Assembly (NCBI GenBank): GCA_047629095.1
Contig: JBLHWM010000017.1
Location: forward strand, 1 to 20,159
Reading direction: 5' to 3'
DNA: 20,159 bases
Origin: CALBMX01 sp047629095
Lineage (GTDB): Bacteria; Planctomycetota; UBA1135; GCA-002686595
Below, one piece after another: positions 6,693 to 13,700 of the stretch; within the stretch, counting starts at the first letter, position 1, and every line of letters starts with the position of its first letter. The position numbers and the translations under genes were made by a program. The notes under the pieces are model-generated. The model had not been told where the DNA came from. It saw nothing but the letters and a program-made list of their open reading frames with translations, and ran no database searches.

Positions 6693-7934
6693 ATGGGATC
6701 GGTAACACTTTTGGGCCGCGGTCGGCGGACGCTACTGGAAGGCCAGGCGTGGATTTATCGCGGTGACTTGGGCAAGTCGGACGCTGGGCCCGGGGAGCTT
6801 GTACCGGTGCTCGACCAAGAGGGCGACGTGCTCGGTTGGGCCCTGCACAGTACGTCTTCCAAGCTCGCCCTGCGCATGGTGACGCGCTCGCCCGAGCAGC
6901 CGAACCGCGAGTTCTGGGCTAGGCGTGTGGAGCGCTGCCTGGAAGCCCGGGCCGGCGCTGGCTTTCTCGATGCCTCCCAGCCCATGGCCGCCTGTCGCTT
7001 GATCGGTGGCGACGCGGATGGCCTGCCTGGCCTTGTGGTCGACCGCTATGGCGATCGCTTGGTGCTGCAGTGCGGCACCGAAGCGGCGGACATGATGCGC
7101 GACTTTCTCTTGGAGCTGCTGCTGTCAGGACTCACCAAGCGCGGCATCGAAATCGTGGGCATCTTGGACCGATCTGACGCCAAGGTACGCGAGAACGAAA
7201 ACCTCGATTCACGGATTGAGTGGCTGCGGGGCGACGCATCCATGGAAAAGCTGATGGTGGAAGAGGATGGCCTTACCTACGCCGTGGACCTCGGGACCGG
7301 CCATAAAACCGGCCACTACCTGGACCAACGGGACAACCGCCGCCGCGCCGCGAACCTGGTGCAAGACCTAGGCAAGTGCGGCTTCCGCGAGCCCAAGGAT
7401 GCGCGCGTGCTGGACGTCTTCTCCTACGATGGGCTCTTCGGCATGCTCGCGGCCCAGGCGGGTGCGAAGCAGGTGCTGTGCCTCGACCAATCCGCCAGCG
7501 CCGGGGAGCGAGTGCTCCAGAACGCCCAGATCAATAACGTCGAATCCCAGGTGAGCTTCGAGAAGGTCAATGCGATGCACGACCTCGGTCGTCGGGTGGA
7601 CAGGGGCGAGGAGTGGGACATCGTGATCCTGGATCCGCCGGCGTTTGCGCGCTCGAAGCGCGAGCTGCCCGGAGCCAAGCGCGGCTACGGCGAGCTCTTT
7701 CGGCGCGGGTTCCAGCTGATGCCGAAGGGCGGCTTCTTGGTGGCGGCCTCGTGCTCCTACAACATGAAGCCCGAGGCCTTCCTCGGCGTCCTGACCAAGG
7801 CCGCCCGGGACGCGAAGGTCATCGCGCACCTCCTGGACATTCACGGAGCGTCGGTGGACCATCCGCGGCGCCTCGACATCCCCGAGACGGACTATCTCAA
7901 GTGCGCCTTCATACGCGTGGAGCCCAAATCATGA
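6693..7934 (+). CDS. RlmI-like class I SAM-dependent 23S rRNA methyltransferase
   Basis: Member of the RlmI/RlmK (COG1092) family, which makes 5-methylcytosine in 23S rRNA. The 413-residue product (E. coli RlmI is about 396) has a PUA-like N-terminal domain (about 1-70), a central domain with GLVVDRYGD (113-121), and the family signature GHKTGHYLDQRDNR (203-216). The SAM-binding motif LDVFSYDGLFG is at 240-250, the acidic motif-II residue lies near CLDQS (263-267), and the catalytic-loop motif DPPAF (314-318) and SCS (353-355) follow. I chose ATG 6693 because AAAGGGG lies 9 nt upstream, one of very few Shine-Dalgarno-like sites here. ATG 6684 would sit directly on that site. The stop overlaps thiS by ATGA. 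The exact target cytosine cannot be told from sequence, so no symbol is given. Confidence 0.9.
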   Translation: MGSVTLLGRGRRTLLEGQAWIYRGDLGKSDAGPGELVPVLDQEGDVLGWALHSTSSKLALRMVTRSPEQPNREFWARRVERCLEARAGAGFLDASQPMAACRLIGGDADGLPGLVVDRYGDRLVLQCGTEAADMMRDFLLELLLSGLTKRGIEIVGILDRSDAKVRENENLDSRIEWLRGDASMEKLMVEEDGLTYAVDLGTGHKTGHYLDQRDNRRRAANLVQDLGKCGFREPKDARVLDVFSYDGLFGMLAAQAGAKQVLCLDQSASAGERVLQNAQINNVESQVSFEKVNAMHDLGRRVDRGEEWDIVILDPPAFARSKRELPGAKRGYGELFRRGFQLMPKGGFLVAASCSYNMKPEAFLGVLTKAARDAKVIAHLLDIHGASVDHPRRLDIPETDYLKCAFIRVEPKS

Positions 7935-8131
7935 TGCTGACAGTAAATGGTGAGGCCCGCGATGTGGCCGCTGGCATGACGGTGCTCGGGCTGTTGGAAG
8001 AGCTTTCTCTGCGGCCAGAGATCGTAGCTGTGGAGATCAATGGCGAGTTGGCCCTGCGCGCGGGGCATGGGACCCGCGTCCTCTCCGAGGGGGACGTAGT
8101 CGAGTTTGTCACCCTGGTGGGTGGCGGCTAG
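7931..8131 (+). CDS. thiS: Sulfur carrier protein ThiS
   Basis: Small ubiquitin-fold sulfur carrier (66 residues, normal for the family). Its C-terminus is thiocarboxylated and hands sulfur to ThiG for the thiazole ring of thiamine. It starts MMLTVNGEARDV, has the typical EINGELALR strand-loop, and ends in VTLVGGG, giving the obligatory C-terminal Gly-Gly. Two successive ATG codons (7931, 7934) are possible starts. The first overlaps the methyltransferase stop (ATGA). thiG follows 83 bp downstream. The partner adenylyltransferase ThiF is not in the window. Confidence 0.93.
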   Translation: MMLTVNGEARDVAAGMTVLGLLEELSLRPEIVAVEINGELALRAGHGTRVLSEGDVVEFVTLVGGG

Positions 8132-8143
8132 GCGCGGCGCGGA

Positions 8144-8149
8144 TAGAAT
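8144..8149 (+). promoter_or_regulatory. Possible -10 box (TAGAAT) upstream of thiG
   Basis: TAGAAT lies 12 bp after the thiS stop and 65 bp before the thiG start, followed by GCTTCGCC as at the methyltransferase. No convincing -35 is present. No thi-box (TPP riboswitch) was recognised in the 83-bp thiS-thiG gap. Confidence 0.3.
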
Positions 8150-8214
8150 GCTTCGCCGTTTGATGAAACGGAATGACTTGAATGCCTGGCTAACGCCTGC
8201 TGTGGATTGCCAAC

Positions 8215-9042
8215 ATGAAGAACGACCTTAGCGCCCACCTGTCCGATTCGAAACTACGCGTCGGCAGCTACGAATTCGACTCACGCCTGCTCGTTGGAAC
8301 GGGCAAGTACAAGGACTTCGCCGAGATGCGCGATGCCCTGGAGCTCAGCGGAACGGACTGCGTGACCGTGGCGATCCGGCGCGTCGATTTGAAGGCGGCG
8401 AAGGGCGAGTCGATCTTCGACTACATCGACCGCGACAAGTACACGATCCTGCCGAACACGGCCTTCTGCTTCGATGCCGAGAGCGCCCTACGCACGGCGC
8501 GTCTAGCCAGGGAGTTGCTCGGGACGGACCTCTGCAAGCTCGAGGTGCTCGGTGATACCAAGACGCTGTTGCCGGATCCCATCGCGACCCTTGAGGCCAC
8601 GCGCATCCTGGCGGCCGAGGGCTTCACCGTGATGGTGTACACCTCTGACGATCCGCGCCTTGCGGTGCACCTAGCCGAAGCCGGTGCCGCGGCGATCATG
8701 CCCGCGGGCTCTCCGATCGGCTCGGGCCAGGGTGTCTTGAACCCGAACGCCGTGCGTATCATCCAAGAGTTGGTGGACGTGCCGGTGATCGTGGACGCGG
8801 GCGTTGGCACGGCCAGCGACGTGTCCTTGGCCATGGAGCTTGGAATCGATGGCGTGCTCTTGAACTCGGCCATCGCGCTAGCGCAGCAGCCCCTGCGTAT
8901 GGCGGCCGCCATGCGTGACGCCACAAGCGCCGGACGCAATGCGTTCCTGGCCGGGCGCATTCCGCGCAAACTGTACGCGAACGCGTCCTCGCCTGCGGAA
9001 GGCGTCATCGGCGGCCAGCCTAGCGCTGCGCCGACGGTCTAG
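8215..9042 (+). CDS. thiG: Thiazole synthase ThiG
   Basis: Condenses 1-deoxy-D-xylulose 5-phosphate, an imine derived from glycine or tyrosine, and sulfur from ThiS thiocarboxylate into the thiamine thiazole. The 275-residue TIM barrel has the early motif SRLLVGTGKY (23-32), the Schiff-base lysine in CKLEVLGD (K108), the PAGSPIGSG phosphate loop (about 184-192) and the late barrel segment VIVDAGVGTASD (about 205-216). The last 20 residues are a Ser/Ala/Pro tail. The start is ATG 8215; there is no Shine-Dalgarno. The CPBP gene begins 13 bp after the stop. Glycine oxidase ThiO or tyrosine lyase ThiH is not here, so the amino-acid source cannot be inferred. Confidence 0.96.
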   Translation: MKNDLSAHLSDSKLRVGSYEFDSRLLVGTGKYKDFAEMRDALELSGTDCVTVAIRRVDLKAAKGESIFDYIDRDKYTILPNTAFCFDAESALRTARLARELLGTDLCKLEVLGDTKTLLPDPIATLEATRILAAEGFTVMVYTSDDPRLAVHLAEAGAAAIMPAGSPIGSGQGVLNPNAVRIIQELVDVPVIVDAGVGTASDVSLAMELGIDGVLLNSAIALAQQPLRMAAAMRDATSAGRNAFLAGRIPRKLYANASSPAEGVIGGQPSAAPTV

Positions 9043-9055
9043 ACCTGCGCATTCG

Positions 9056-9967
9056 ATGGGCGACCTTCCAGCAATGCTCGGGACGCTCTACCTCGGCAGC
9101 TTCGCTCAAGCGGCTGAAGAGGCCGTAGCCGCCACACCCGAGCAGGCCTTCCTGGTCGGCGTCGGGTTGCTGCTGATGGGGGGCCTCGCGCTGCGCATCG
9201 GCCAACCCAGGATTGAGGCGCTCTTCCTTGGGAGCACTAGGGCCCCGGCCCCGCAACACGTGACCTGGGGAGGGGCGGAGATCGCCTTCGTGGCCGGATC
9301 GATTCTCGTCGCGCTAAAGTTCTCCTCCATGGCACTGGGATGGGTGCACCCAAGCTCGCCCGTCGATGGCCTGCTGGCGATGGATGTCAGCTTGCTGTTC
9401 GGTTGCGCCATCGCCCTCGTCTTGGCCGCCCTGACCATCCGCAGATCCCAACCGGCCCTGTCCCAGGCCCGCAGCCTAGAGCTAGCCGGGGACGCCATGG
9501 GCTTCTCCTCCCAGGGCCGCGCCCTGCGCCTCTTTGGCTTCGGTGCCCTGACCCTAGGCCTGGCGCTGCCCGCCATCCTCGGGGTCATGAACTTGGCCCC
9601 GTACCTGTTGCAGCTGCTCGATATCGAGCCTCAGCTGCAAGCTGTGCTGCAGGACCTGCTCGCCCTGGACGGCCTCGGACTTGGCATCGGGCTATTGCTC
9701 GCGACGATCGTGGGGCCAACCCTCGAAGAGGTCTTGTTTCGAGGACTGGTTCAACCCCTCGCAACTCAGAGTCAGGGAGCGATCCCGGGCATCTTGATCA
9801 CGTCCATTTTCTTTGGTGCGATCCACGGGTCGGTGGCCTTCCTACCAGTCTTCGGCCTGAGCCTAGTCCTGGGATACCTGCGCCATCGCTCCGGCTCCCT
9901 ATTGCCCGCGATCGTCGGTCACTGCCTCTGGAATGGTGGCACGATGATCCTCTCCCTCTCCGCCTGA
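9056..9967 (+). CDS. CPBP-family intramembrane glutamic protease (Rce1/Abi-like)
   Basis: A 303-residue integral membrane protein with about seven to eight hydrophobic segments (about 32-48, 76-97, 110-128, 158-182, 206-222, 245-275, 282-300). The three CPBP motifs are intact: EEVLFR (E224, E225, R229), FFGAIH (H257) and HCLWN (H289, N293). These residues form the metal-independent glutamate protease site of the Rce1 fold. I chose ATG 9056, 13 bp after thiG. A longer reading frame back to 8915 overlaps thiG and adds a basic, non-family N-terminus. ATG 9074 is an alternative start. The substrate is unknown; the family includes CAAX proteases, bacteriocin self-immunity proteins and housekeeping members. 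Confidence 0.9.
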   Translation: MGDLPAMLGTLYLGSFAQAAEEAVAATPEQAFLVGVGLLLMGGLALRIGQPRIEALFLGSTRAPAPQHVTWGGAEIAFVAGSILVALKFSSMALGWVHPSSPVDGLLAMDVSLLFGCAIALVLAALTIRRSQPALSQARSLELAGDAMGFSSQGRALRLFGFGALTLGLALPAILGVMNLAPYLLQLLDIEPQLQAVLQDLLALDGLGLGIGLLLATIVGPTLEEVLFRGLVQPLATQSQGAIPGILITSIFFGAIHGSVAFLPVFGLSLVLGYLRHRSGSLLPAIVGHCLWNGGTMILSLSA

Positions 9968-9989
9968 AACGCCTCAAACCACAAAAATT

Positions 9990-10505
9990 ATGGCTACCTT
10001 CCCAACCCACGGACTCTTTCGCATGCTCGATGGTGGCGCCGCCATGGCGGACAACGCTCGTATCACGGGCGAAGTTGAGCTCGGTGAGCAGACCACGATC
10101 TGGTTTGGTGTTGTGATTCGAGGCGACGACGCCCTAGTGAAGATCGGCAAGCGCACGAACGTGCAGGACCTCACCATGGTCCACGCGGATCCTGGCGTGC
10201 CGAATGTGATCGGGGACGATGTGACCATCGGCCATGGCTGTGTGCTACATGGCAAGGGAGTGGGCGATCGCAGCCTGATCGGGATGGGCGCGGTCCTTCT
10301 GGCAGGCTCTGTAGTGGGCAAGCACTGCATCGTGGCGGCCGGCGCCGTCGTGCGAGAGAACTTCGTCGTGCCCGACGGCAGCCTGGTTGCAGGTGTGCCC
10401 GCCAAGGTGATTCGACCCGTTTCCGACGAGGAGAAGGCGTACTTTGAGAAGTCTGCTGTGGGCTATGCAAAGAAGATCCCTCTCTACCTGCCTCAGGGCG
10501 AATAA
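9990..10505 (+). CDS. Gamma-class carbonic anhydrase family protein
   Basis: Left-handed parallel beta-helix trimer protein of the gamma carbonic anhydrase/YrdA/PaaY group, 171 residues, with hexapeptide repeats through about 15-140. The three zinc-ligand histidines are in place: VHAD (H65) and GHGCVLHG (H82, H87). The conserved VIRGDD segment (42-47) and the C-terminal helix (SDEEKAYFEKSA) are typical. It starts 22 bp after the CPBP protease and is probably the last gene of that run. Whether it hydrates CO2 or has another role is open, because many YrdA-like members show little measured activity. Confidence 0.92.
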   Translation: MATFPTHGLFRMLDGGAAMADNARITGEVELGEQTTIWFGVVIRGDDALVKIGKRTNVQDLTMVHADPGVPNVIGDDVTIGHGCVLHGKGVGDRSLIGMGAVLLAGSVVGKHCIVAAGAVVRENFVVPDGSLVAGVPAKVIRPVSDEEKAYFEKSAVGYAKKIPLYLPQGE

Positions 10506-10524
10506 CACCTAAAGTCGGTGCTTG

Positions 10525-10544
10525 TTGCCGGATTCGGCAAATTT
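10525..10544 (+). terminator. Weak intrinsic terminator after the carbonic anhydrase gene
   Basis: A perfect 6-bp stem TTGCCG/CGGCAA with loop GATT lies 19 bp after the stop and is followed by ATTT. The stem is short and the T tract poor, so it may be only a partial terminator. Confidence 0.4.
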
Positions 10545-10908
10545 GGATCCAGAAACGTTTTCCCAAGTTTTTGGAGCAGCATTCCACAAAGCGGGCCTAC
10601 TGGGCCTATGGGCCCTTCAGTCCAGACGGACAGAAAAAAATGCCCATGGACTGAGTGCCGCAAGTTGTGAAGTCCTTGGCATGTCCGCCTCGGCTGGGGA
10701 ATACTTAGATGGAATCCGCTTCTTGGAGAGCCCCTCTCCAGATTGTCTTGGAAGCCGGAGTCCGCACCCCCCCCGATTGATTTGAGCCACATACAACGAC
10801 CGCGCGGACTTTCGCAATAAATGGAACCTCGGACTTGCGCCGAACATCCAAAAAGAAGAGCCTCCGCGGCCCTGCTTCCAAGCCTCGGACCCGGCTTTGA
10901 TATTCCCA
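10545..10908. other. Intergenic region before the FG-GAP lipoprotein
   Basis: About 365 bp with no credible gene; the short open frames here lack family features or a good start. It contains a GGGCC/GGCCC hairpin (10602-10615), an A7 run near 10634, a C8 run (10767-10774) and a mild AT-rich patch near 10815 that could hold the promoter. No clear -35/-10 pair was found. Confidence 0.5.
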
Positions 10909-13269
10909 ATGAATTACTCGACCCAAACCAACCGTCTCTCCGCCCTCCTAGCCCTTGGCTTTGCGGGCTCCCTCGCAGCGTGCTCCGGCGGTGGAGATTG
11001 CTCGACTCCCGCTCCACTGACGCCCCCGGGCACCGGTGGTTTCGGCAGCTTCATCTTCGAACTCCGCCAGGACGTGTTCCTCGGTGGTCAACTGTTGACG
11101 GGCTCCGAGTGGGCCGACTTTAACGGGGACTCGATCTCAGACCTCGCAGAGCTAAGCTCGGCGACTAACGAGCTATTCATTGGCATTGGCCTAATCGACG
11201 GCACCTTCCTGCCAACCGAGGAGCTGCCTACCCCCGGCGCCCCTTGGTCCATTGCGTCGGGCGACTACAATGGCGACGGCCGCTTAGACATAGCCGTCGG
11301 CTGCCTGGTCGCTGCGAACCCAACCCTGGGCGCGCTTCCCTCGGGCCAGCTTGCCCTGTACTTGCAGGACGCGTTCGGTGACTTCGCCCTAAGCTCAGTC
11401 ACGCCCCTGGTAGGCGAGCCCATCGACCTCTCACGTCTGGTGCTCGGCGCCGGCGATCTGGACTCGGGCTCCTCCGACGATCTTTTGGTCGCTCTGGACG
11501 GTCCCGGCATGGTGCAGCAGCTGCGCCTCGACGGCACTAGCTGGATCTTGATGACCGAACTCAAGCCGATGTCTGGTGGCTTCGAGAGTGCGACGCCCCT
11601 GAGCCTGGCGGTGGTCGACTTGGGTGCGAACGGCAATCTCGACATCCTTGTGGGCGAGACCGAGGTTTCCGAAGGCGGCCTCGACCGTGTGATCTCCTAC
11701 CGGAACGACGGCTTCGGCGGCTTCATGCCAGCCGAGATGGTTCTTCCCACGGCCCATGGCCCGGTGCTCAGCGAAGCGGGCGACGTGGACGGCGACGGTT
11801 TTGACGATCTTTCCGTGGCACAGCTCTCGGGCAGCAGCGCACTGCTGCTGCGAGGAACCCCAGGCGGCCTGCTCTTCATTGAAGAGGCCGAGATGGGGGG
11901 CAACCAGAGCTCCGCAGTCTGGCGCGACTTCGATCAGGACGGCCTGTTCGATGTTGCCGCGACCTTGATTAGCGACCAAGCGGTCGCCGTGCGTTTCCAG
12001 GAGGCCACTGGCTCCACGGGCACTGCTCCTGGCTCGGTCTACACACCGATCGACTTCTACAACGTGGGCTTGAACCCTCACAACATCGTCGCGGCGGACT
12101 TCGCCGAAGACGGGACCCTCGACATCGCCTGCACCAATGCCGGTGACATCTCGATTCTGCACAACCAAGGCGCTCGAAGCTTCCGCGCGGCCAATGGCTA
12201 CACGATCGGCGAGGCTCCTCGCGGCGTCTATGTGGCCGACCTCGACCAAGACGGGCACCTCGACGCCGTCACCGTGGACCAGCACCAGAAGAGCGTGGTC
12301 TTCCTGCAGGGCTCAGCCGACGGCACCTTCACCAAGGTGACGGCCGTGCCCCTCGCGGTTACCGCCAACGAGACTCCCGGCCACGTGGTGATCCGCGACT
12401 TCGATGAGGATGGCCTCTTGGACATCATGGTCGGCGTCTTCGAGACCGGAGAGCTCCAGCTGCTCCGCAACCCGGGCAGCCTGAACTTCACGGTCCCTGT
12501 GGCCGAGGACCGCACCGCCGTTGGCGGCAAGCTACGCGGGTTGGATGCAGCGGACTTCAATGGCGACGAGCACTGGGACGTGCTCGTGGCCGACTCCGAG
12601 GGCGGCAAGCTCAACCTCTTGCTTGGTGACGGCGCCGGCAACTTCACGCTCGCGACCTCCTTGGACATGGGCGGCACGACCTTCGCGACCTTCGCGGGTG
12701 ACCTCGACGCCGACGGCATGTCCGATGGCGTGGTGACCATGGCGAACCCCGATGGCAGCAACTCGCGCCTGACGCTCCTTCAGGGAGACGGCCTGGGTGG
12801 GCTTGTGACCGCGGGCACCTTCCCGCTCAGCGCGATCTCCCACTCGATCCAAGTTGGCGACCTCAACATTGACGGCCTAGTTGACCTGGTCATTGGACAG
12901 AACAATATCTTCACGGACGAGATCTCGGTCTTGCTAAACAACGGCGAGTTCGGATTCAGCCAGACCATGCTGGCCGTGGGCGACGACCCCGGCAGCCCCT
13001 CGATTGCCGATGTGGATGGCGACGGAGACGAAGACATCGTCGTACCCGTGGGCACGGGTGAGCTGCGCATCGCACTTGGCGATGGCGAGGGCGGCTTCCC
13101 TGAGATCGTGCCGTTGGACCCGACGGTTTATGGTCTGCCGGTTCCTTTTGGAACGCGCTCTTCGACCTTTGCGGACATCAACCACGATGGCTTGCGGGAC
13201 CTCTTGATGGTCTCGGTCTACTCGGACTTCCTGTGGGTGGCTCGGAACCTTGGGACGGTTGAGGAGTAG
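10909..13269 (+). CDS. FG-GAP/VCBS-repeat lipoprotein (beta-propeller), surface-associated
   Basis: A 786-residue lipoprotein. The signal sequence ends in lipobox LAAC, with the lipidated cysteine at residue 25, followed by SGGGDC and a Pro/Thr linker. The rest carries 14 copies of the FG-GAP/VCBS calcium-loop motif DxDxDGxxD, from DFNGDSISD (about 11115) to DINHDGLRD (about 13178), spaced roughly 45-65 residues apart. Copies 3 and 4 (DLDSGSSDD, DLGANGNLD) are degenerate. Such repeats form integrin-alpha-like beta-propellers, and fourteen fit two seven-bladed propellers. I chose ATG 10909 because it begins directly before the positively charged signal region; a TTG at 10897 would add only four residues. 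Stand-alone gene with about 400 bp of non-coding DNA on each side. The ligand is unknown; adhesion or glycan binding is a family-based guess. Confidence 0.92.
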   Translation: MNYSTQTNRLSALLALGFAGSLAACSGGGDCSTPAPLTPPGTGGFGSFIFELRQDVFLGGQLLTGSEWADFNGDSISDLAELSSATNELFIGIGLIDGTFLPTEELPTPGAPWSIASGDYNGDGRLDIAVGCLVAANPTLGALPSGQLALYLQDAFGDFALSSVTPLVGEPIDLSRLVLGAGDLDSGSSDDLLVALDGPGMVQQLRLDGTSWILMTELKPMSGGFESATPLSLAVVDLGANGNLDILVGETEVSEGGLDRVISYRNDGFGGFMPAEMVLPTAHGPVLSEAGDVDGDGFDDLSVAQLSGSSALLLRGTPGGLLFIEEAEMGGNQSSAVWRDFDQDGLFDVAATLISDQAVAVRFQEATGSTGTAPGSVYTPIDFYNVGLNPHNIVAADFAEDGTLDIACTNAGDISILHNQGARSFRAANGYTIGEAPRGVYVADLDQDGHLDAVTVDQHQKSVVFLQGSADGTFTKVTAVPLAVTANETPGHVVIRDFDEDGLLDIMVGVFETGELQLLRNPGSLNFTVPVAEDRTAVGGKLRGLDAADFNGDEHWDVLVADSEGGKLNLLLGDGAGNFTLATSLDMGGTTFATFAGDLDADGMSDGVVTMANPDGSNSRLTLLQGDGLGGLVTAGTFPLSAISHSIQVGDLNIDGLVDLVIGQNNIFTDEISVLLNNGEFGFSQTMLAVGDDPGSPSIADVDGDGDEDIVVPVGTGELRIALGDGEGGFPEIVPLDPTVYGLPVPFGTRSSTFADINHDGLRDLLMVSVYSDFLWVARNLGTVEE

Positions 13270-13700
13270 GGCTTAGCGGTTCCTGCTGAACACTCGATTT
13301 CGGTTGGGGGTTTGACTTACTTGGCGGGGGGCTCATTGTGGACCTCCCGCCTTGTCCGTTAACCACAATGCGCTGTGCCAAGGGAGGGCGCTTCGCTTGG
13401 GGGGGATGCTGGGCGTCCGGCGTCTCGTTTAGCGGCGGGATTCTGGACCCCGGACGGCCTGGGGGAAGTGGCGTGAATTGGGTGTTTTGGGGGTCGTCCC
13501 TTAGGGATTGCTCCACCCTGCTGCTGACCGAGACGCTTCTGGATGGGTCGCTAGCGGCTCTTGGGAGTGGGGAAGTCGGGTTGGGTCACCCAGTGGGGGG
13601 GGCGGATCACGCTGGGTGGCCGATGGGAAGGGATTTTTACTGAAAGGGGGCCGGATCCGTGTTTTTGGGGTAGATTTGATTCTCTCCTTACAAACCTGCT
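13270..13700. other. G-rich intergenic region between the lipoprotein gene and aceB
   Basis: About 430 bp with no credible gene; frames starting at 13338, 13508 and 13561 have skewed composition (Gly/Trp-rich) and no family features. The plus strand is very G-rich, with a G-quadruplex-type pattern at 13563-13585 and a G8 run at 13595-13602. A slightly AT-rich stretch (about 13670-13700) directly upstream of aceB probably holds its promoter, though no clear boxes were found. Confidence 0.55.
13334..13370. repeat. 8-bp perfect inverted repeat in the region before aceB
   Basis: CATTGTGG (13334-13341) and CCACAATG (13363-13370) are perfect arms separated by 21 bp. The pair lies 17 bp after a TTGACT hexamer (13312-13317) and about 330 bp before malate synthase. 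It could be an operator or an RNA stem; no T tract follows. Confidence 0.4.

Noticed and set aside
8132..8214. TPP riboswitch before thiG
   Set aside because: The 83-bp gap lacks the conserved thi-box core and is too short for the full aptamer.
8163..8231. 22-codon frame overlapping the thiG start, a possible leader peptide
   Set aside because: No ribosome site, no conservation evidence and no regulatory codon pattern; too short to support.
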